From: Sphingomonas jatrophae
Lineage (GTDB): Bacteria > Pseudomonadota > Alphaproteobacteria > Sphingomonadales > Sphingomonadaceae
Direction: 5' to 3'
Assembly (NCBI RefSeq): GCF_900113315.1
Contig: NZ_FOZG01000001.1
Coordinates: forward strand, 1,302,001-1,366,000
DNA length: 64,000 nucleotides
Below are positions 1-8,367 of this stretch, one piece after another. Positions within the stretch are counted from its first letter, which is position 1. The number at the start of each line of letters is the position of its first letter. The notes beneath the pieces were generated by a model. That model saw only the letters and a program-made list of their open reading frames with translations. It searched no databases and was not told the DNA's origin. The translations under genes were made by a program, and so were the position numbers.

Positions 1-103
1 CAGGGGCGCCGTCGACCACCGTCATCAGCACCAGATCGACCGCCACCGAGGGGCGTTCGAAGGCGTTCGGATCATAGTCGGCGAGGAAGGCTGCGTCGTC
101 CAT
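1..103 (-). CDS. Nudix hydrolase family protein, N-terminal fragment (cut by window edge)
   Basis: Only the first 34 codons are inside the window; the ATG is the complement of 101-103. The peptide begins MDDAAFLADYD, followed by FERPSVAVDLVLMTV, the first strand typical of Nudix proteins of the ADP-ribose pyrophosphatase/NrtR type, in which a Nudix-like domain senses or hydrolyses ADP-ribose compounds. The diagnostic Nudix box and any C-terminal winged helix lie outside the window, so enzyme versus regulator cannot be decided. It is divergent from a nicotinamidase-like gene; that pairing fits NAD turnover and is an inference. Confidence 0.6.
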   Translation of the reverse strand, partial: MDDAAFLADYDPNAFERPSVAVDLVLMTVVDGAP

Positions 104-111
104 CTGCCACC

Positions 112-138
112 TTATGTTCGTTATGCACTTTACTTATG
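112..138. promoter_or_regulatory. Three direct TTATG repeats in the Nudix/nicotinamidase divergent region
   Basis: TTATG occurs at 112-116, 121-125 and 134-138. Around the second and third copies, GCAC and GTGC form a small inverted repeat. The cluster sits just upstream of the Nudix start codon and about 45 nt before the nicotinamidase start, so it may be an operator or promoter element for one or both genes. It does not match a consensus I can name. Confidence 0.25.
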
Positions 139-180
139 TGCGAGTCGCGACTAAGTCAAGCGCAGCAAGCAAGGAGCAGG

Positions 181-768
181 ATGATGCGCAGCTTCGTGAT
201 CGTGGTGGATGCCCAGGGCGATTTCGTGCGGGCCGATGGCGCGCTGTCGGTTGCAGGCGCGGATGCGCTGGTCGGGCCGATGAACGCGTGGCTGGCGGCG
301 CTGACGCCCGAGGAGACGGCGGGCGTGCTGTTCACCTTCGACACGCATGAGGAGGAGATCTACCGCGGCTCCAAAGAAGCGGAGCAGTTCCGCCTTCACT
401 GCGTGCGCGGCACGGCCGGGTGGAACACGGTGCTCGATCCCGGTGCGATCGACGCGCGTATCCCGCTCTACCGGCTGGAAAAGGGCGTGTTCGACATGTG
501 GGAAGAGGCGGACGTCTGCATCGAGCCGATGCGGGGCGGCGCCGCCACGCCGCGCGACCGCTTCTTCGAGACGCTCAAGACCGAGGGCGTCACCCACGTG
601 ACGGTGATCGGGGTCGCTGCCGATTATTGCGTGCGCTGGGCGATCCAGGGGCTGGTCGATCGCGGTTTCGCGGTGACGGTGCCGGGCGAGCTCACCCGCG
701 GCATTGCGCGGCAGATGCCGCAGGTGCTGGGCGAGGATTTTGCGGGCAAGCCGGTGGCGCTCGCCTGA
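181..768 (+). CDS. Cysteine hydrolase of the isochorismatase/nicotinamidase family
   Basis: The protein has the layout of nicotinamidase-type cysteine hydrolases, which convert nicotinamide to nicotinate and ammonia for NAD salvage in the cytoplasm. Visible catalytic elements are the N-terminal VDAQGDF (Asp), LEKGVFD (Lys) and VAADYCV (nucleophilic Cys, preceded by the cis-peptide region). Length of about 195 aa suits the family. An AAGGAG site at 171-176 supports the ATG at 181 or the adjacent one at 184; the longer frame from 136 adds residues without homology-like character. The gene ends 3 nt before the convergent fusion gene. The divergent Nudix gene strengthens an NAD role, but isochorismatase-like hydrolases with other substrates cannot be excluded. 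Confidence 0.8.
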   Translation: MMRSFVIVVDAQGDFVRADGALSVAGADALVGPMNAWLAALTPEETAGVLFTFDTHEEEIYRGSKEAEQFRLHCVRGTAGWNTVLDPGAIDARIPLYRLEKGVFDMWEEADVCIEPMRGGAATPRDRFFETLKTEGVTHVTVIGVAADYCVRWAIQGLVDRGFAVTVPGELTRGIARQMPQVLGEDFAGKPVALA

Positions 769-771
769 TCG

Positions 772-2937
772 TCACGCCGCCCGTGCGAACCGGCCGCGAA
801 CGCGCTGGGCGAAGCCGTGGATCTGGTCGTCCAGCCGAGCGGCCGTGGCGCCCCGCTCACTTCCAAGCGCCGCGTAGCGCGGGCGTGGCGCGCGCCAGCC
901 GAGCGCCTCGCCCGCGACCGGGATGACGAGCGCCGGGTTGAGATCGCACGCCCGCGCCACGCGCAACGCGAACTCGGCCCAGCTGACCGCGTCGCTGCCG
1001 GCGATGTGCCAGATGCCCTCTGCCCCGTCGATCAGCAGGTCGAGCCCGGTATCGACCAGCGCCGGCACGAAGGTGGGCGTGACGACATGATCGGCTGCCG
1101 CGACGAACCGCTGCCCGCGGGACAGCGTGTCGGCCAGGCTCCACGCGAAATTGTGCGGATCGTCGGCGGAGAAGAAGGCTGCGGTGCGCGCCACCAGCAC
1201 GCCCGGCAGCCCGGCGCAGCCCGCCTCCAGCGCCGCCTTGCTGCGGCCATAGGCGCTGAGCGGCCGCGGCGCATCGGACTCGACATAGGGCCGGGCCTGC
1301 GCGCCATCGAAGACGAGGTCGCTGGAAAAGCCGAGGCAGGCGATCCCACGATCCGCGCAGGCCTGCGCCAGCGCGACCGCGCCGGTGGCGTTGACGCGCA
1401 TGCACGCCGCCTCCTCCGCCTCCGCATCGTCGACGCGCACCCAGCCCGTCGCATTCACCACGCCCCAGGGGCGCAGCCGGTCGAGCGTTCCGGCGATCGT
1501 GTCGGGCCGCTCCAGATCGATCGTGTCACGGGCGGTCACGACATGGCGGATGCCGCGGGCGGCGCAGGCGCGCGCGAACGCCTGGCCCAGCGTGCCCGTC
1601 GCGCCGCAGATCAGCAGCACGCGCTCATCCTGCGTCTGCACCGCCGGCGCCACGCCCGATGGCCGCGTCAGCGTGCGGTGGAGCAGGCGTTCGGGCCGGT
1701 GCCACCAGCCCGTCTCCGACGCGACGGGATGGCGCGGACCGCCTGTCGGCAAGGCACGCCACAGAGAGGCCAGCGCCGTCGGCCGAGGCGCACCGCCCGA
1801 AATGTCGAACACGCCCGTTTCATAGATGCCGGGCGCCGTCAGCAGCGTGTTCCAGCCCTGGCTGCCGAGCAGCGCCCAGGCGGTGACCGCCTCGATCTGC
1901 CCGCCCGATGCGCGGAAGGCGAGCGCCGTATCCCACGCCTCCGCCGCCCAGCGGAGCTGTTCCTCGCGGGTGCAGCCATTGTGGACCTCGGTGATCGCCA
2001 GCGGCACGCCGTAGCGCTGCCACGCCTCGCCGAGCGCACCGGCCAGCCCCGGCGGCGGCGGATCGAGCACGCGCACCGCCTCCGTATCGGCATAGGCCAT
2101 GCGTTCATTCCCGCCATGCGTGTGCTGGGGGTAACGCTGGAGCCGATGGTCGAGGAAGCGATCGCTGGTGAGGTAATGGTTCACGCCGACCACGTCGGGC
2201 GGGCATGGATCGTCGGCGATGGCGCGGAGCCGATCGCCCAGCCCTGCCCGCGCGATCCGTTCCCACAGCGGATGGTGCGGCGTAATGCGGCCGAACAGCA
2301 GATCCCAGCCGGCCCAGCGGCGCAGATTGTCGAACCCCGCCTGCTCCGCCATCCGCGTCGTCGCATAGGTGCGGCCGAGATCGTCCGTCTGGATCAGCCG
2401 CGCCGAGGAATTGACCCGGCGGATCGCCTGCATCGCCGCGCGGGTGCCGTCCACCTGATTGACCAGCGCGAGCCAGAACGACGCCTCGTCGCGGGCGTGC
2501 GGATACCAGTGGCCGTAGAGGCAGGAGAAGCGCGCGGTGGTGAGCGGTTCGTTGACGGGCGTCCAATCCTCGATCCAGGGATAGCGTTCCGCCACCATCG
2601 CGGCGTGTCGGCCGAGACCCGGCGCGAAGCCGTCGTCCAGCAGATCGGTGTGGCGCGGCCCGCTGCCGTGATGGACCAGACCCGCAATCGGCCGCATGCC
2701 AAGCTGGCGGAGGCGGCCCAGCCGCTCGTCATACCAGTGCCACTGCGGTGGGCCGTTGTCGGGGGAGACCCGCTCCCAAAGCACCGGATAGCGGATCGCC
2801 GTGATGCCGAGACCGGCGAACAGATCGAGGTCGCCAAGCCGATCCTGATGGCCGCTCAGCCGCGTCTGATCGAGATAGGCATCGCCGGACCGGTTAACCG
2901 TACATTCCGGCCCGCCCCAGAGCTGCAACGGCTGCAT
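772..2937 (-). CDS. Fusion protein: GH1-like glycosidase domain plus RmlD-like sugar-nucleotide reductase domain
   Basis: A protein of about 721 aa with two parts. Residues 1 to about 400 resemble family 1 glycoside hydrolases: WTPVNEP carries the acid/base Glu near residue 130 and ITEVHNG carries the nucleophile Glu near 317. Residues from about 440 form an RmlD/dTDP-4-dehydrorhamnose-reductase-like domain, with the Rossmann motif GATGTLG at 445-451 and the YxxxK pair YGRSK at 563-567. No signal peptide is seen, so it probably acts in the cytoplasm. ATG 2937 is chosen because GGGGAGG lies 6 nt upstream; an upstream TTG at 2958 lacks support. The promoter is a perfect EcfG site. It is divergent from another glycan fusion gene, which suggests joint work on a surface saccharide; the substrates are unknown. 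Confidence 0.8.
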   Translation of the reverse strand: MQPLQLWGGPECTVNRSGDAYLDQTRLSGHQDRLGDLDLFAGLGITAIRYPVLWERVSPDNGPPQWHWYDERLGRLRQLGMRPIAGLVHHGSGPRHTDLLDDGFAPGLGRHAAMVAERYPWIEDWTPVNEPLTTARFSCLYGHWYPHARDEASFWLALVNQVDGTRAAMQAIRRVNSSARLIQTDDLGRTYATTRMAEQAGFDNLRRWAGWDLLFGRITPHHPLWERIARAGLGDRLRAIADDPCPPDVVGVNHYLTSDRFLDHRLQRYPQHTHGGNERMAYADTEAVRVLDPPPPGLAGALGEAWQRYGVPLAITEVHNGCTREEQLRWAAEAWDTALAFRASGGQIEAVTAWALLGSQGWNTLLTAPGIYETGVFDISGGAPRPTALASLWRALPTGGPRHPVASETGWWHRPERLLHRTLTRPSGVAPAVQTQDERVLLICGATGTLGQAFARACAARGIRHVVTARDTIDLERPDTIAGTLDRLRPWGVVNATGWVRVDDAEAEEAACMRVNATGAVALAQACADRGIACLGFSSDLVFDGAQARPYVESDAPRPLSAYGRSKAALEAGCAGLPGVLVARTAAFFSADDPHNFAWSLADTLSRGQRFVAAADHVVTPTFVPALVDTGLDLLIDGAEGIWHIAGSDAVSWAEFALRVARACDLNPALVIPVAGEALGWRAPRPRYAALGSERGATAARLDDQIHGFAQRVRGRFARAA

Positions 2938-2957
2938 AGGCGCCTCCCCGCCCCTCA

Positions 2958-2982
2958 AACGACCATTGCGAGTCGTCGTTCC
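2958..2982 (-). promoter_or_regulatory. EcfG-type general stress promoter for the GH1/RmlD fusion gene
   Basis: On the minus strand the sequence reads GGAAC (complement of 2978-2982), 16 nt, then CGTT (complement of 2958-2961). This is an exact match to the alphaproteobacterial EcfG consensus GGAAC-N16/17-CGTT. It places a likely transcript start about 13 nt before ATG 2937, leaving just room for the GGGGAGG ribosome binding site. Confidence 0.65.
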
Positions 2983-2997
2983 ATGAATCTGACTGAT

Positions 2998-3021
2998 CTA
3001 AGTTTGTTTTCAACAACTTAG
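2998..3021. promoter_or_regulatory. Operator-like palindrome between two divergent fusion genes
   Basis: CTAAGTTTGTT and AACAACTTAG form an inverted repeat (one extra T in the left arm) around TTC. It lies between the minus-strand EcfG -35 element (2978-2982) and a plus-strand GGAAC (3023-3027), so a bound protein could affect both promoters. No candidate regulator gene is adjacent. Confidence 0.4.
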
Positions 3022-3022
3022 C

Positions 3023-3047
3023 GGAACACATGCGCGATGGCCCGGTT
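3023..3047 (+). promoter_or_regulatory. Near-consensus EcfG-type promoter for the glycosyltransferase/UGM fusion gene
   Basis: GGAAC at 3023-3027 is followed after 16 nt by GGTT at 3044-3047, one base off the CGTT -10 element of EcfG promoters. It lies 35 nt before the GTG start of the downstream gene. The -10 mismatch makes it weaker evidence than the site on the other strand. Confidence 0.4.
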
Positions 3048-3081
3048 TTCCCGGCGTAGACAATGTCAGGAGGGGTAGCGC

Positions 3082-5445
3082 GTGACCACCAAGGGGCCGA
3101 CCACAGCCGAGGGGCGCAGCGTTCGTTACCACAATATTGCGCCTTCAACACTCATCTGTTTCAGCCATTTGCGATGGTCGTTCGTTTTCCAGCGTCCCCA
3201 GCACCTGATGACCCGCTTCGCCGCCAGCCGCCGCGTGCTGTTCTGGGAGGAGCCGGAGTACCGCGCCGGTGCGGGCGAGCCGCAGTTGCGCCGGCATGTC
3301 GATCCGGACAGCGGCGTCGTCGTGCTGACGCCCGAACTGGATGAATCGCTGCGCGGCCGGGAAGAGGCGGCGCTCACCGCCTTGCTGGATAGCGAGCTGG
3401 CGGGCACGCAGGGGCCGCTGATCCGCTGGTATTACACGCCGATGATGCTCCCCTTCTCGGACCATCTCGCCGCCGACTGCATCGTCTATGACTGCATGGA
3501 CGAGCTGTCCGCCTTCCGCGGTGCGCCGCCCGAGCTCCTGACCCGCGAGCAGCAGCTGATCGAGCGGGCGGACATCGTCTTCACCGGCGGCACCAGCCTC
3601 TACGAGGCGAAACGCACGCGCCACTCCAACGTCCACGCTTTCCCCTCCAGCATCGACGCGGCGCATTTCGCGCGGGCACGCGGCGCGGTGGACGAACCCG
3701 GCGACCAGGCGGCGCTGCCGCACCCGCGGCTGGGCTTTGCCGGCGTGATCGACGAGCGGATGAACCTCGATCTGCTCGCCGCCTTGGCCGATGCGCGGCC
3801 CGACTGGTCGATCGTGGTGATCGGCCCCGTCGTGAAGATCGCCGAGAGCGATCTGCCGCGCCGCGCCAACCTCCACTATCCCGGTTCGAAATCCTATTCG
3901 GCGCTACCCGATTACATGGCCGGGTGGGATGTCGCGCTGATGCCGTTTGCAATCAACGAGGCGACCCGTTTCATCAGCCCGACCAAGACGCCCGAATATC
4001 TCGCCGCCGGCCTGCCCGTCGTCTCCACCCCGATCGTCGACGTCGTGCGGCACTATGGCGACCTGCAGGCGGTGGAGATCGCCGATACGGCCGAGGCCTT
4101 CATCGCCGCCTGCGAGCGGGCGCTGGCCCTGCGCGCGGGCGACACGGCCTGGCGCGACGCTGCCGATGCGCAGCTCGCGCGCGGATCGTGGAGCAGCACC
4201 GCACTCAGCATGGATGCGCTCGTCCGCACCGAGATCGCCGCGCGCACACGGCACGAGCCGGTCGTTTCGCCGACCGGCTGGCCGCCCGTGCGCGATCGCT
4301 ATGACGTGATGATCGTCGGCGCGGGCTTTGCCGGCGCGGTGATGGCGGAGCGGCTGGCGGCGGACGGCGGCAAGCGCGTGCTGGTGGTCGATCGCCGTCC
4401 GCACGTTGCCGGCAACGCCTTCGACCACAAGGATGAGGCGGGCATCCTGATCCACCAATATGGCCCGCACATCTTCCACACCAATTCGGCCGACATCTTC
4501 GAGTATCTGTCGCGCTTCACCGAATGGCGCCCTTATGAGCACCGCGTGCTGGCCGACGTGGATGGCCAATTGGTGCCGATGCCGATCAACCGCACCACGC
4601 TGAACCTGCTCTACGGGCTCGACCTCAAGACCGAGGAGGAGGCCGCGGCCTTCCTGGCCTCCCGCGCCGAACCGGTGGAGCCGGTCCGCACCTCGGCCGA
4701 CGTCGTCATCTCGGCGGTCGGCCGCGAACTCTACGAGACCTTCTTCCAGGGCTATACCCGCAAGCAGTGGGGCATGGATCCGTCCGAGCTCGACAAGTCG
4801 GTCACGGCCCGCGTGCCGACGCGCACCAATGTCGACGACCGCTACTTCACCGACAAGTTCCAGGCGATGCCGGCCGAAGGCTTCACCCGGATGTTCGAGC
4901 GGATGCTTGATCATCCCAATATCGATTTGCTGCTCGGCGTCGATTATGCCGATGTGCGCGAGGCCTATCCGCACGATCATCTCGTCTTCACCGGCCCGAT
5001 CGACGAATATTTCGGCCATCGATACGGCAAGCTGCCCTACCGCTCGCTCCGCTTCGAGCATCGCACGCTCGATGCCGAGCAGCATCAGCCGGTCGCGGTG
5101 GTCAACTACCCGAACGAGGCCGTGCCCTATACGCGCGTGACCGAATACAAGCATCTGACCGGCCAGGTCGCCGAGCGGACCAGCCTGACGTTCGAATATC
5201 CGAGCGCCACGGGCGATCCTTATTACCCGATCCCGCGTGACGAGAACCAGGCGCTCTACAAGCGCTACGAGGCGCTGGCGCTGGCCGAGCCGAACGTCAG
5301 CTTCGTCGGTCGACTGGCGACCTATCGCTATTACAATATGGATCAGGTCGTCGGTCAGGCACTGGCTACCTATCGCCGGCTGTCCGCCACCTTGGCGGAG
5401 CGTGCCGCCGAGCGCGCCTCCGTTCTCGCCAGCCCCGCGACGTGA
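3082..5445 (+). CDS. Fusion protein: glycosyltransferase domain plus UDP-galactopyranose mutase
   Basis: A 787-aa protein. The first 400 residues look like a GT-B glycosyltransferase: it begins with FSHLRWSFVFQRPQHLM, and the nucleotide-sugar-binding half carries RFISPTKTPEYLAAGLPVV near residues 296-314. From about residue 406 it is a UDP-galactopyranose mutase: FAD-binding GAGFAG at 413-418, then GPHIFHTN and the conserved C-terminal EYKHLTGQ and YYNMDQV segments. The mutase makes UDP-galactofuranose from UDP-galactopyranose, which the fused transferase could use at once. The GTG start at 3082 has AGGAGGGG 6 nt upstream. No membrane segment is evident. It is divergent from the GH1/RmlD fusion. 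Product and acceptor glycan are unknown. Confidence 0.85.
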   Translation: MTTKGPTTAEGRSVRYHNIAPSTLICFSHLRWSFVFQRPQHLMTRFAASRRVLFWEEPEYRAGAGEPQLRRHVDPDSGVVVLTPELDESLRGREEAALTALLDSELAGTQGPLIRWYYTPMMLPFSDHLAADCIVYDCMDELSAFRGAPPELLTREQQLIERADIVFTGGTSLYEAKRTRHSNVHAFPSSIDAAHFARARGAVDEPGDQAALPHPRLGFAGVIDERMNLDLLAALADARPDWSIVVIGPVVKIAESDLPRRANLHYPGSKSYSALPDYMAGWDVALMPFAINEATRFISPTKTPEYLAAGLPVVSTPIVDVVRHYGDLQAVEIADTAEAFIAACERALALRAGDTAWRDAADAQLARGSWSSTALSMDALVRTEIAARTRHEPVVSPTGWPPVRDRYDVMIVGAGFAGAVMAERLAADGGKRVLVVDRRPHVAGNAFDHKDEAGILIHQYGPHIFHTNSADIFEYLSRFTEWRPYEHRVLADVDGQLVPMPINRTTLNLLYGLDLKTEEEAAAFLASRAEPVEPVRTSADVVISAVGRELYETFFQGYTRKQWGMDPSELDKSVTARVPTRTNVDDRYFTDKFQAMPAEGFTRMFERMLDHPNIDLLLGVDYADVREAYPHDHLVFTGPIDEYFGHRYGKLPYRSLRFEHRTLDAEQHQPVAVVNYPNEAVPYTRVTEYKHLTGQVAERTSLTFEYPSATGDPYYPIPRDENQALYKRYEALALAEPNVSFVGRLATYRYYNMDQVVGQALATYRRLSATLAERAAERASVLASPAT

Positions 5446-5496
5446 GCACAAGCGGGCGGGCGGCACATCGCCCCGCCCGCCTGCATCGAGAGCGGA

Positions 5497-6282
5497 TCAG
5501 GCGATCGTCGGCACGATCCCGCCCTCCATCCGCACCGCCGCGCCGTTGGTGATCGCGCCGAGCGGGCTGGCGAGCAGCGCGACCTGCGCGGCGATCTCGT
5601 CCGCCTCGATCAGGCGGCGGATCAGCGACAGCGGGCGCATCGTGGTGAAGAATTCGGTCTCCCGCTCCGCCTCCGGCGCATCCTTGTTGTCGACGACCGA
5701 GCGGATGAACTCGACGATCCCCTCCGAGCGGGTCGGGCCGGGCAGGATCGAATTGACCGTCACGCCCGTGCCGCGCGTCTGCTCGGCCAGACCGCGCGCG
5801 ATGGCGAGCTGCGCCGTCTTGGTCATGCCGTAGTGGATCATCTCACCCGGAATGACGAGCGCACTCTCGCTGGCGACGAACAGGATGCGGCCCCAGCCCT
5901 GCGCCAGCATCTGCGGGAAATAGTGCCGCGCCAGCCGCGCGCCGCTGACCACGTTCACCTCGAACAGATGGTGCCAATCCGCATCGCTGATCTCGGTGAA
6001 CGGCTTGGCTTCGTAGATGCCGAGATTGTTGACTAGGATGTCGGTTTGCGGAACCGCGGCGATCAGCGTGGCGGCACCCTCGGCCGTGGCGGGGTCCGCC
6101 AGCACGGGCGTCACGCGGCCCACCTTGCCGATGCGCGCCGCCGCCTCGTCCAGCTTGGTCTGGCTGCGGCCGCAGATCGTGACCGCGACGCCCTCCGCCG
6201 CCAGCCGCTCGGCGATGGCCAGGCCGATGCCCGCCGTCGATCCGGTCACCAGCGCGGTCTTGCCGCTGAGTTGCAGGTCCAT
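5497..6282 (-). CDS. Short-chain dehydrogenase/reductase (SDR) family oxidoreductase
   Basis: A classical SDR of 261 aa that would oxidise or reduce a hydroxyl/carbonyl substrate with NAD(P)H in the cytoplasm. It has the cofactor motif TGSTAGIG near residue 14, NNLG in place of the usual NNAG, and a catalytic set ending in YGMTK with Ser in FVASES. AAGGAG lies 7 nt before ATG 6282. It is divergent from a LysR-type regulator 104 bp away, the usual arrangement for a regulator controlling its neighbour. The substrate cannot be read from the sequence. Confidence 0.85.
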   Translation of the reverse strand: MDLQLSGKTALVTGSTAGIGLAIAERLAAEGVAVTICGRSQTKLDEAAARIGKVGRVTPVLADPATAEGAATLIAAVPQTDILVNNLGIYEAKPFTEISDADWHHLFEVNVVSGARLARHYFPQMLAQGWGRILFVASESALVIPGEMIHYGMTKTAQLAIARGLAEQTRGTGVTVNSILPGPTRSEGIVEFIRSVVDNKDAPEAERETEFFTTMRPLSLIRRLIEADEIAAQVALLASPLGAITNGAAVRMEGGIVPTIA

Positions 6283-6386
6283 CGCGTCACTCCTTCATGT
6301 CGGTTGCACGAAGAGTAAGACGCCGGGCCATTGCTGATTAGACCGCGCCGTCGCATGACAGAAGTGCAGCGGAATCACGGATCGGC

Positions 6387-7280
6387 ATGGACAATCGCCT
6401 GGGCGAGATGATGATCTTCCTGGCCGTGGCGCAGCATGGCAGCTTCGCCGCCGCGGCGAAGGCGCTGCGCATCACCCCGTCGGCCGTCAGCCGCGCGATG
6501 GCCCGGCTGGAGGCGCGGCTGGGCGTGCAGCTTGCCACGCGGACCACGCGCGCGCTGGCGCTCACCGCCGAGGGGCTGTCCTACCGGGAGCGGATCGCCG
6601 GGCTGATGGACGAGATCGACGCGGTGGAGCGCAGCTTCGAGCGCGATCGCACGCCGCGCGGCATGCTGCGCGTCAACGCATCGGTGCCGTTCGGCACGCA
6701 ATGCCTGCTGCCGATCCTGCCTGCCTATCTGCGCGCGCACCCGGCCGTGACGGTCGATCTCACCCTGTCCGATGCGCTGGTCGAGCTGGTGGAGGAACGC
6801 GCCGACATCGCCATCCGCATCGGCCCTCTGCGCGATACCAGCGCGAAGGCCCGCAAGCTCGGCCGCAGCACGATGGCGGTCGTCGCCAGCCCCGACTATC
6901 TCCGGCGCTGCGGCACGCCAAAGCATCCCGCGGATCTCGACCGGCACACCTGCCTGCGCTTCAATTTCCGCCGCTCGATCGACAGCTGGCCCTTCCGCAT
7001 CGACGGGGCTGTCGTGCAGCGGACGATGGGGGGCCCGTTTCTCGGCAATTCGGGCGAGACGGTGCGGCTAATGGCCGTGGCAGGGGGCGGCATTGCGCGG
7101 CTCGGCCGGTTCCATGTCGCGGCCGATCTGGCCGCGGGGCGGCTCGTCGAGATCCTCGCCAGCCATAATCCCGGCGACGGCGAGCATATTCACGCGCTGT
7201 TCGTGCCACACGACCGCCTGGCGCTGCGTGTGCGCTCCTTCGTCGATTTCCTTGTCGAGACGCTGGAGCTGCCCGGCTGA
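6387..7280 (+). CDS. LysR-family transcriptional regulator
   Basis: A 297-aa protein with an N-terminal winged helix-turn-helix (GSFAAAAKALRITPSAVSR, about residues 18-36) and a C-terminal periplasmic-binding-protein-like effector domain starting near residue 90. Both features and the length are standard for LysR regulators. It is divergent from the SDR gene at 5497-6282, its most likely target, and convergent with the quinone oxidoreductase, whose stop lies 9 nt away. The effector is not predictable. No clear ribosome binding site precedes the ATG. Confidence 0.9.
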   Translation: MDNRLGEMMIFLAVAQHGSFAAAAKALRITPSAVSRAMARLEARLGVQLATRTTRALALTAEGLSYRERIAGLMDEIDAVERSFERDRTPRGMLRVNASVPFGTQCLLPILPAYLRAHPAVTVDLTLSDALVELVEERADIAIRIGPLRDTSAKARKLGRSTMAVVASPDYLRRCGTPKHPADLDRHTCLRFNFRRSIDSWPFRIDGAVVQRTMGGPFLGNSGETVRLMAVAGGGIARLGRFHVAADLAAGRLVEILASHNPGDGEHIHALFVPHDRLALRVRSFVDFLVETLELPG

Positions 7281-7288
7281 CGCCCGGC

Positions 7289-8290
7289 TCAGCCGACCGT
7301 CAGCACGACCTTGCCGACATGCGTGCCTTCCTCCAGCCGGGCATGCGCCGCCGCCGCCTCGGCCAGCGGGAAGGTGGTGTCGATCACCGGCTTCAACCGC
7401 CCTTCGCGCACATGCGGCCAGACGGTCCGGCACAGCTCGTCCGCCACCAGCGACTTGAACTCGACGCTTCTGCCCCGGAGCGTCGATCCGGTGAGGGTCA
7501 GGCGACGGCGCATCACGTCGAAGATGCGGAACTCGGCCATGTTGCCACGCTGCGACGCGATCGACACGTGGCGCCCCTCATCCGCGAGACAGGCAAGGTT
7601 GCGCGGGAAGTAATCGCCGCCGATCATATCCAGCACCGCCGCGACGCCGCGCCCGCCGGTGATGCGTTTCACCTCCTCGACGAAATCCTGTTCGCGGTAG
7701 TTGATCGCATGCGCCGCCCCGATCTCCAGCGCCCGCGCCGCCTTCGCGTCCGACCCGACGGTGACGATCACCTCCAGCCCGAACAGACCGCCGAGCAGGA
7801 TCGCCATCGTGCCGATGCCGCTGGTGCCGCCATGCACCAGCACCGTGTCGCCCTCGACCGCATAGGCACGTTCGAACAGGTTGGTCCACACGGTGAACAG
7901 CGTCTCGGGGATCGCCGCGGCTTCCACCATCGTGATCGCATCAGGCACGGGCAGGCACTGGCCGGCGGGCACCACCGCATATTCGGCATAGGCGCCGCCC
8001 GCGACCAGTGCGCAGACCGGCTGCCCGATCAGCGCGCTCTCCGCGCCCTCGCCTAGCGCCACCACCTCGCCCGCCAGTTCCAGCCCGAGGATGGAGGTGG
8101 TGCCGGGGGGCGGCGGATAATGGCCCTGCCGCTGCATCAGGTCGGGCCGGTTGACGCCCGCCGCGGCGACGCGGACCAGCAGTTCGCGCGGGCCCGGCCG
8201 CGGCACCGGCCGCTCGACGGGCACCAGCACCTCGGGACCGCCCGGGCATGCCGGATCGATCGCAAGCATCGTCTCGGGAAGCCCGCCCAT
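7289..8290 (-). CDS. NAD(P)H quinone oxidoreductase, PIG3-type medium-chain dehydrogenase
   Basis: A 333-aa zinc-less member of the medium-chain dehydrogenase/reductase superfamily. It has the N-terminal GVNRPDLMQRQG segment of PIG3-like quinone oxidoreductases, the GGTSGIG nucleotide-binding turn near residue 160, and no zinc-binding cysteine cluster. Such enzymes reduce quinones or related carbonyls with NADPH in the cytoplasm. AGGGGG precedes ATG 8290 by 8 nt; a second Met at residue 8 (MLAIDP) is an alternative start. It is divergent from the small DUF1192 gene, and I see no operon partner. Confidence 0.85.
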   Translation of the reverse strand: MGGLPETMLAIDPACPGGPEVLVPVERPVPRPGPRELLVRVAAAGVNRPDLMQRQGHYPPPPGTTSILGLELAGEVVALGEGAESALIGQPVCALVAGGAYAEYAVVPAGQCLPVPDAITMVEAAAIPETLFTVWTNLFERAYAVEGDTVLVHGGTSGIGTMAILLGGLFGLEVIVTVGSDAKAARALEIGAAHAINYREQDFVEEVKRITGGRGVAAVLDMIGGDYFPRNLACLADEGRHVSIASQRGNMAEFRIFDVMRRRLTLTGSTLRGRSVEFKSLVADELCRTVWPHVREGRLKPVIDTTFPLAEAAAAHARLEEGTHVGKVVLTVG

Positions 8291-8367
8291 TTTCGTCTCG
8301 CCCCCTCGCGGATTGGTCCGCGAGCGGGCTTATTGACACATGGTGCAATGCGGTCAACGATCCGCCC

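Noticed and set aside
817-3021. A 734-codon plus-strand frame across the GH1/RmlD gene
   Set aside because: It has no recognisable domain, covers the divergent promoter region, and is antisense to a gene with clear catalytic motifs and a good ribosome binding site.
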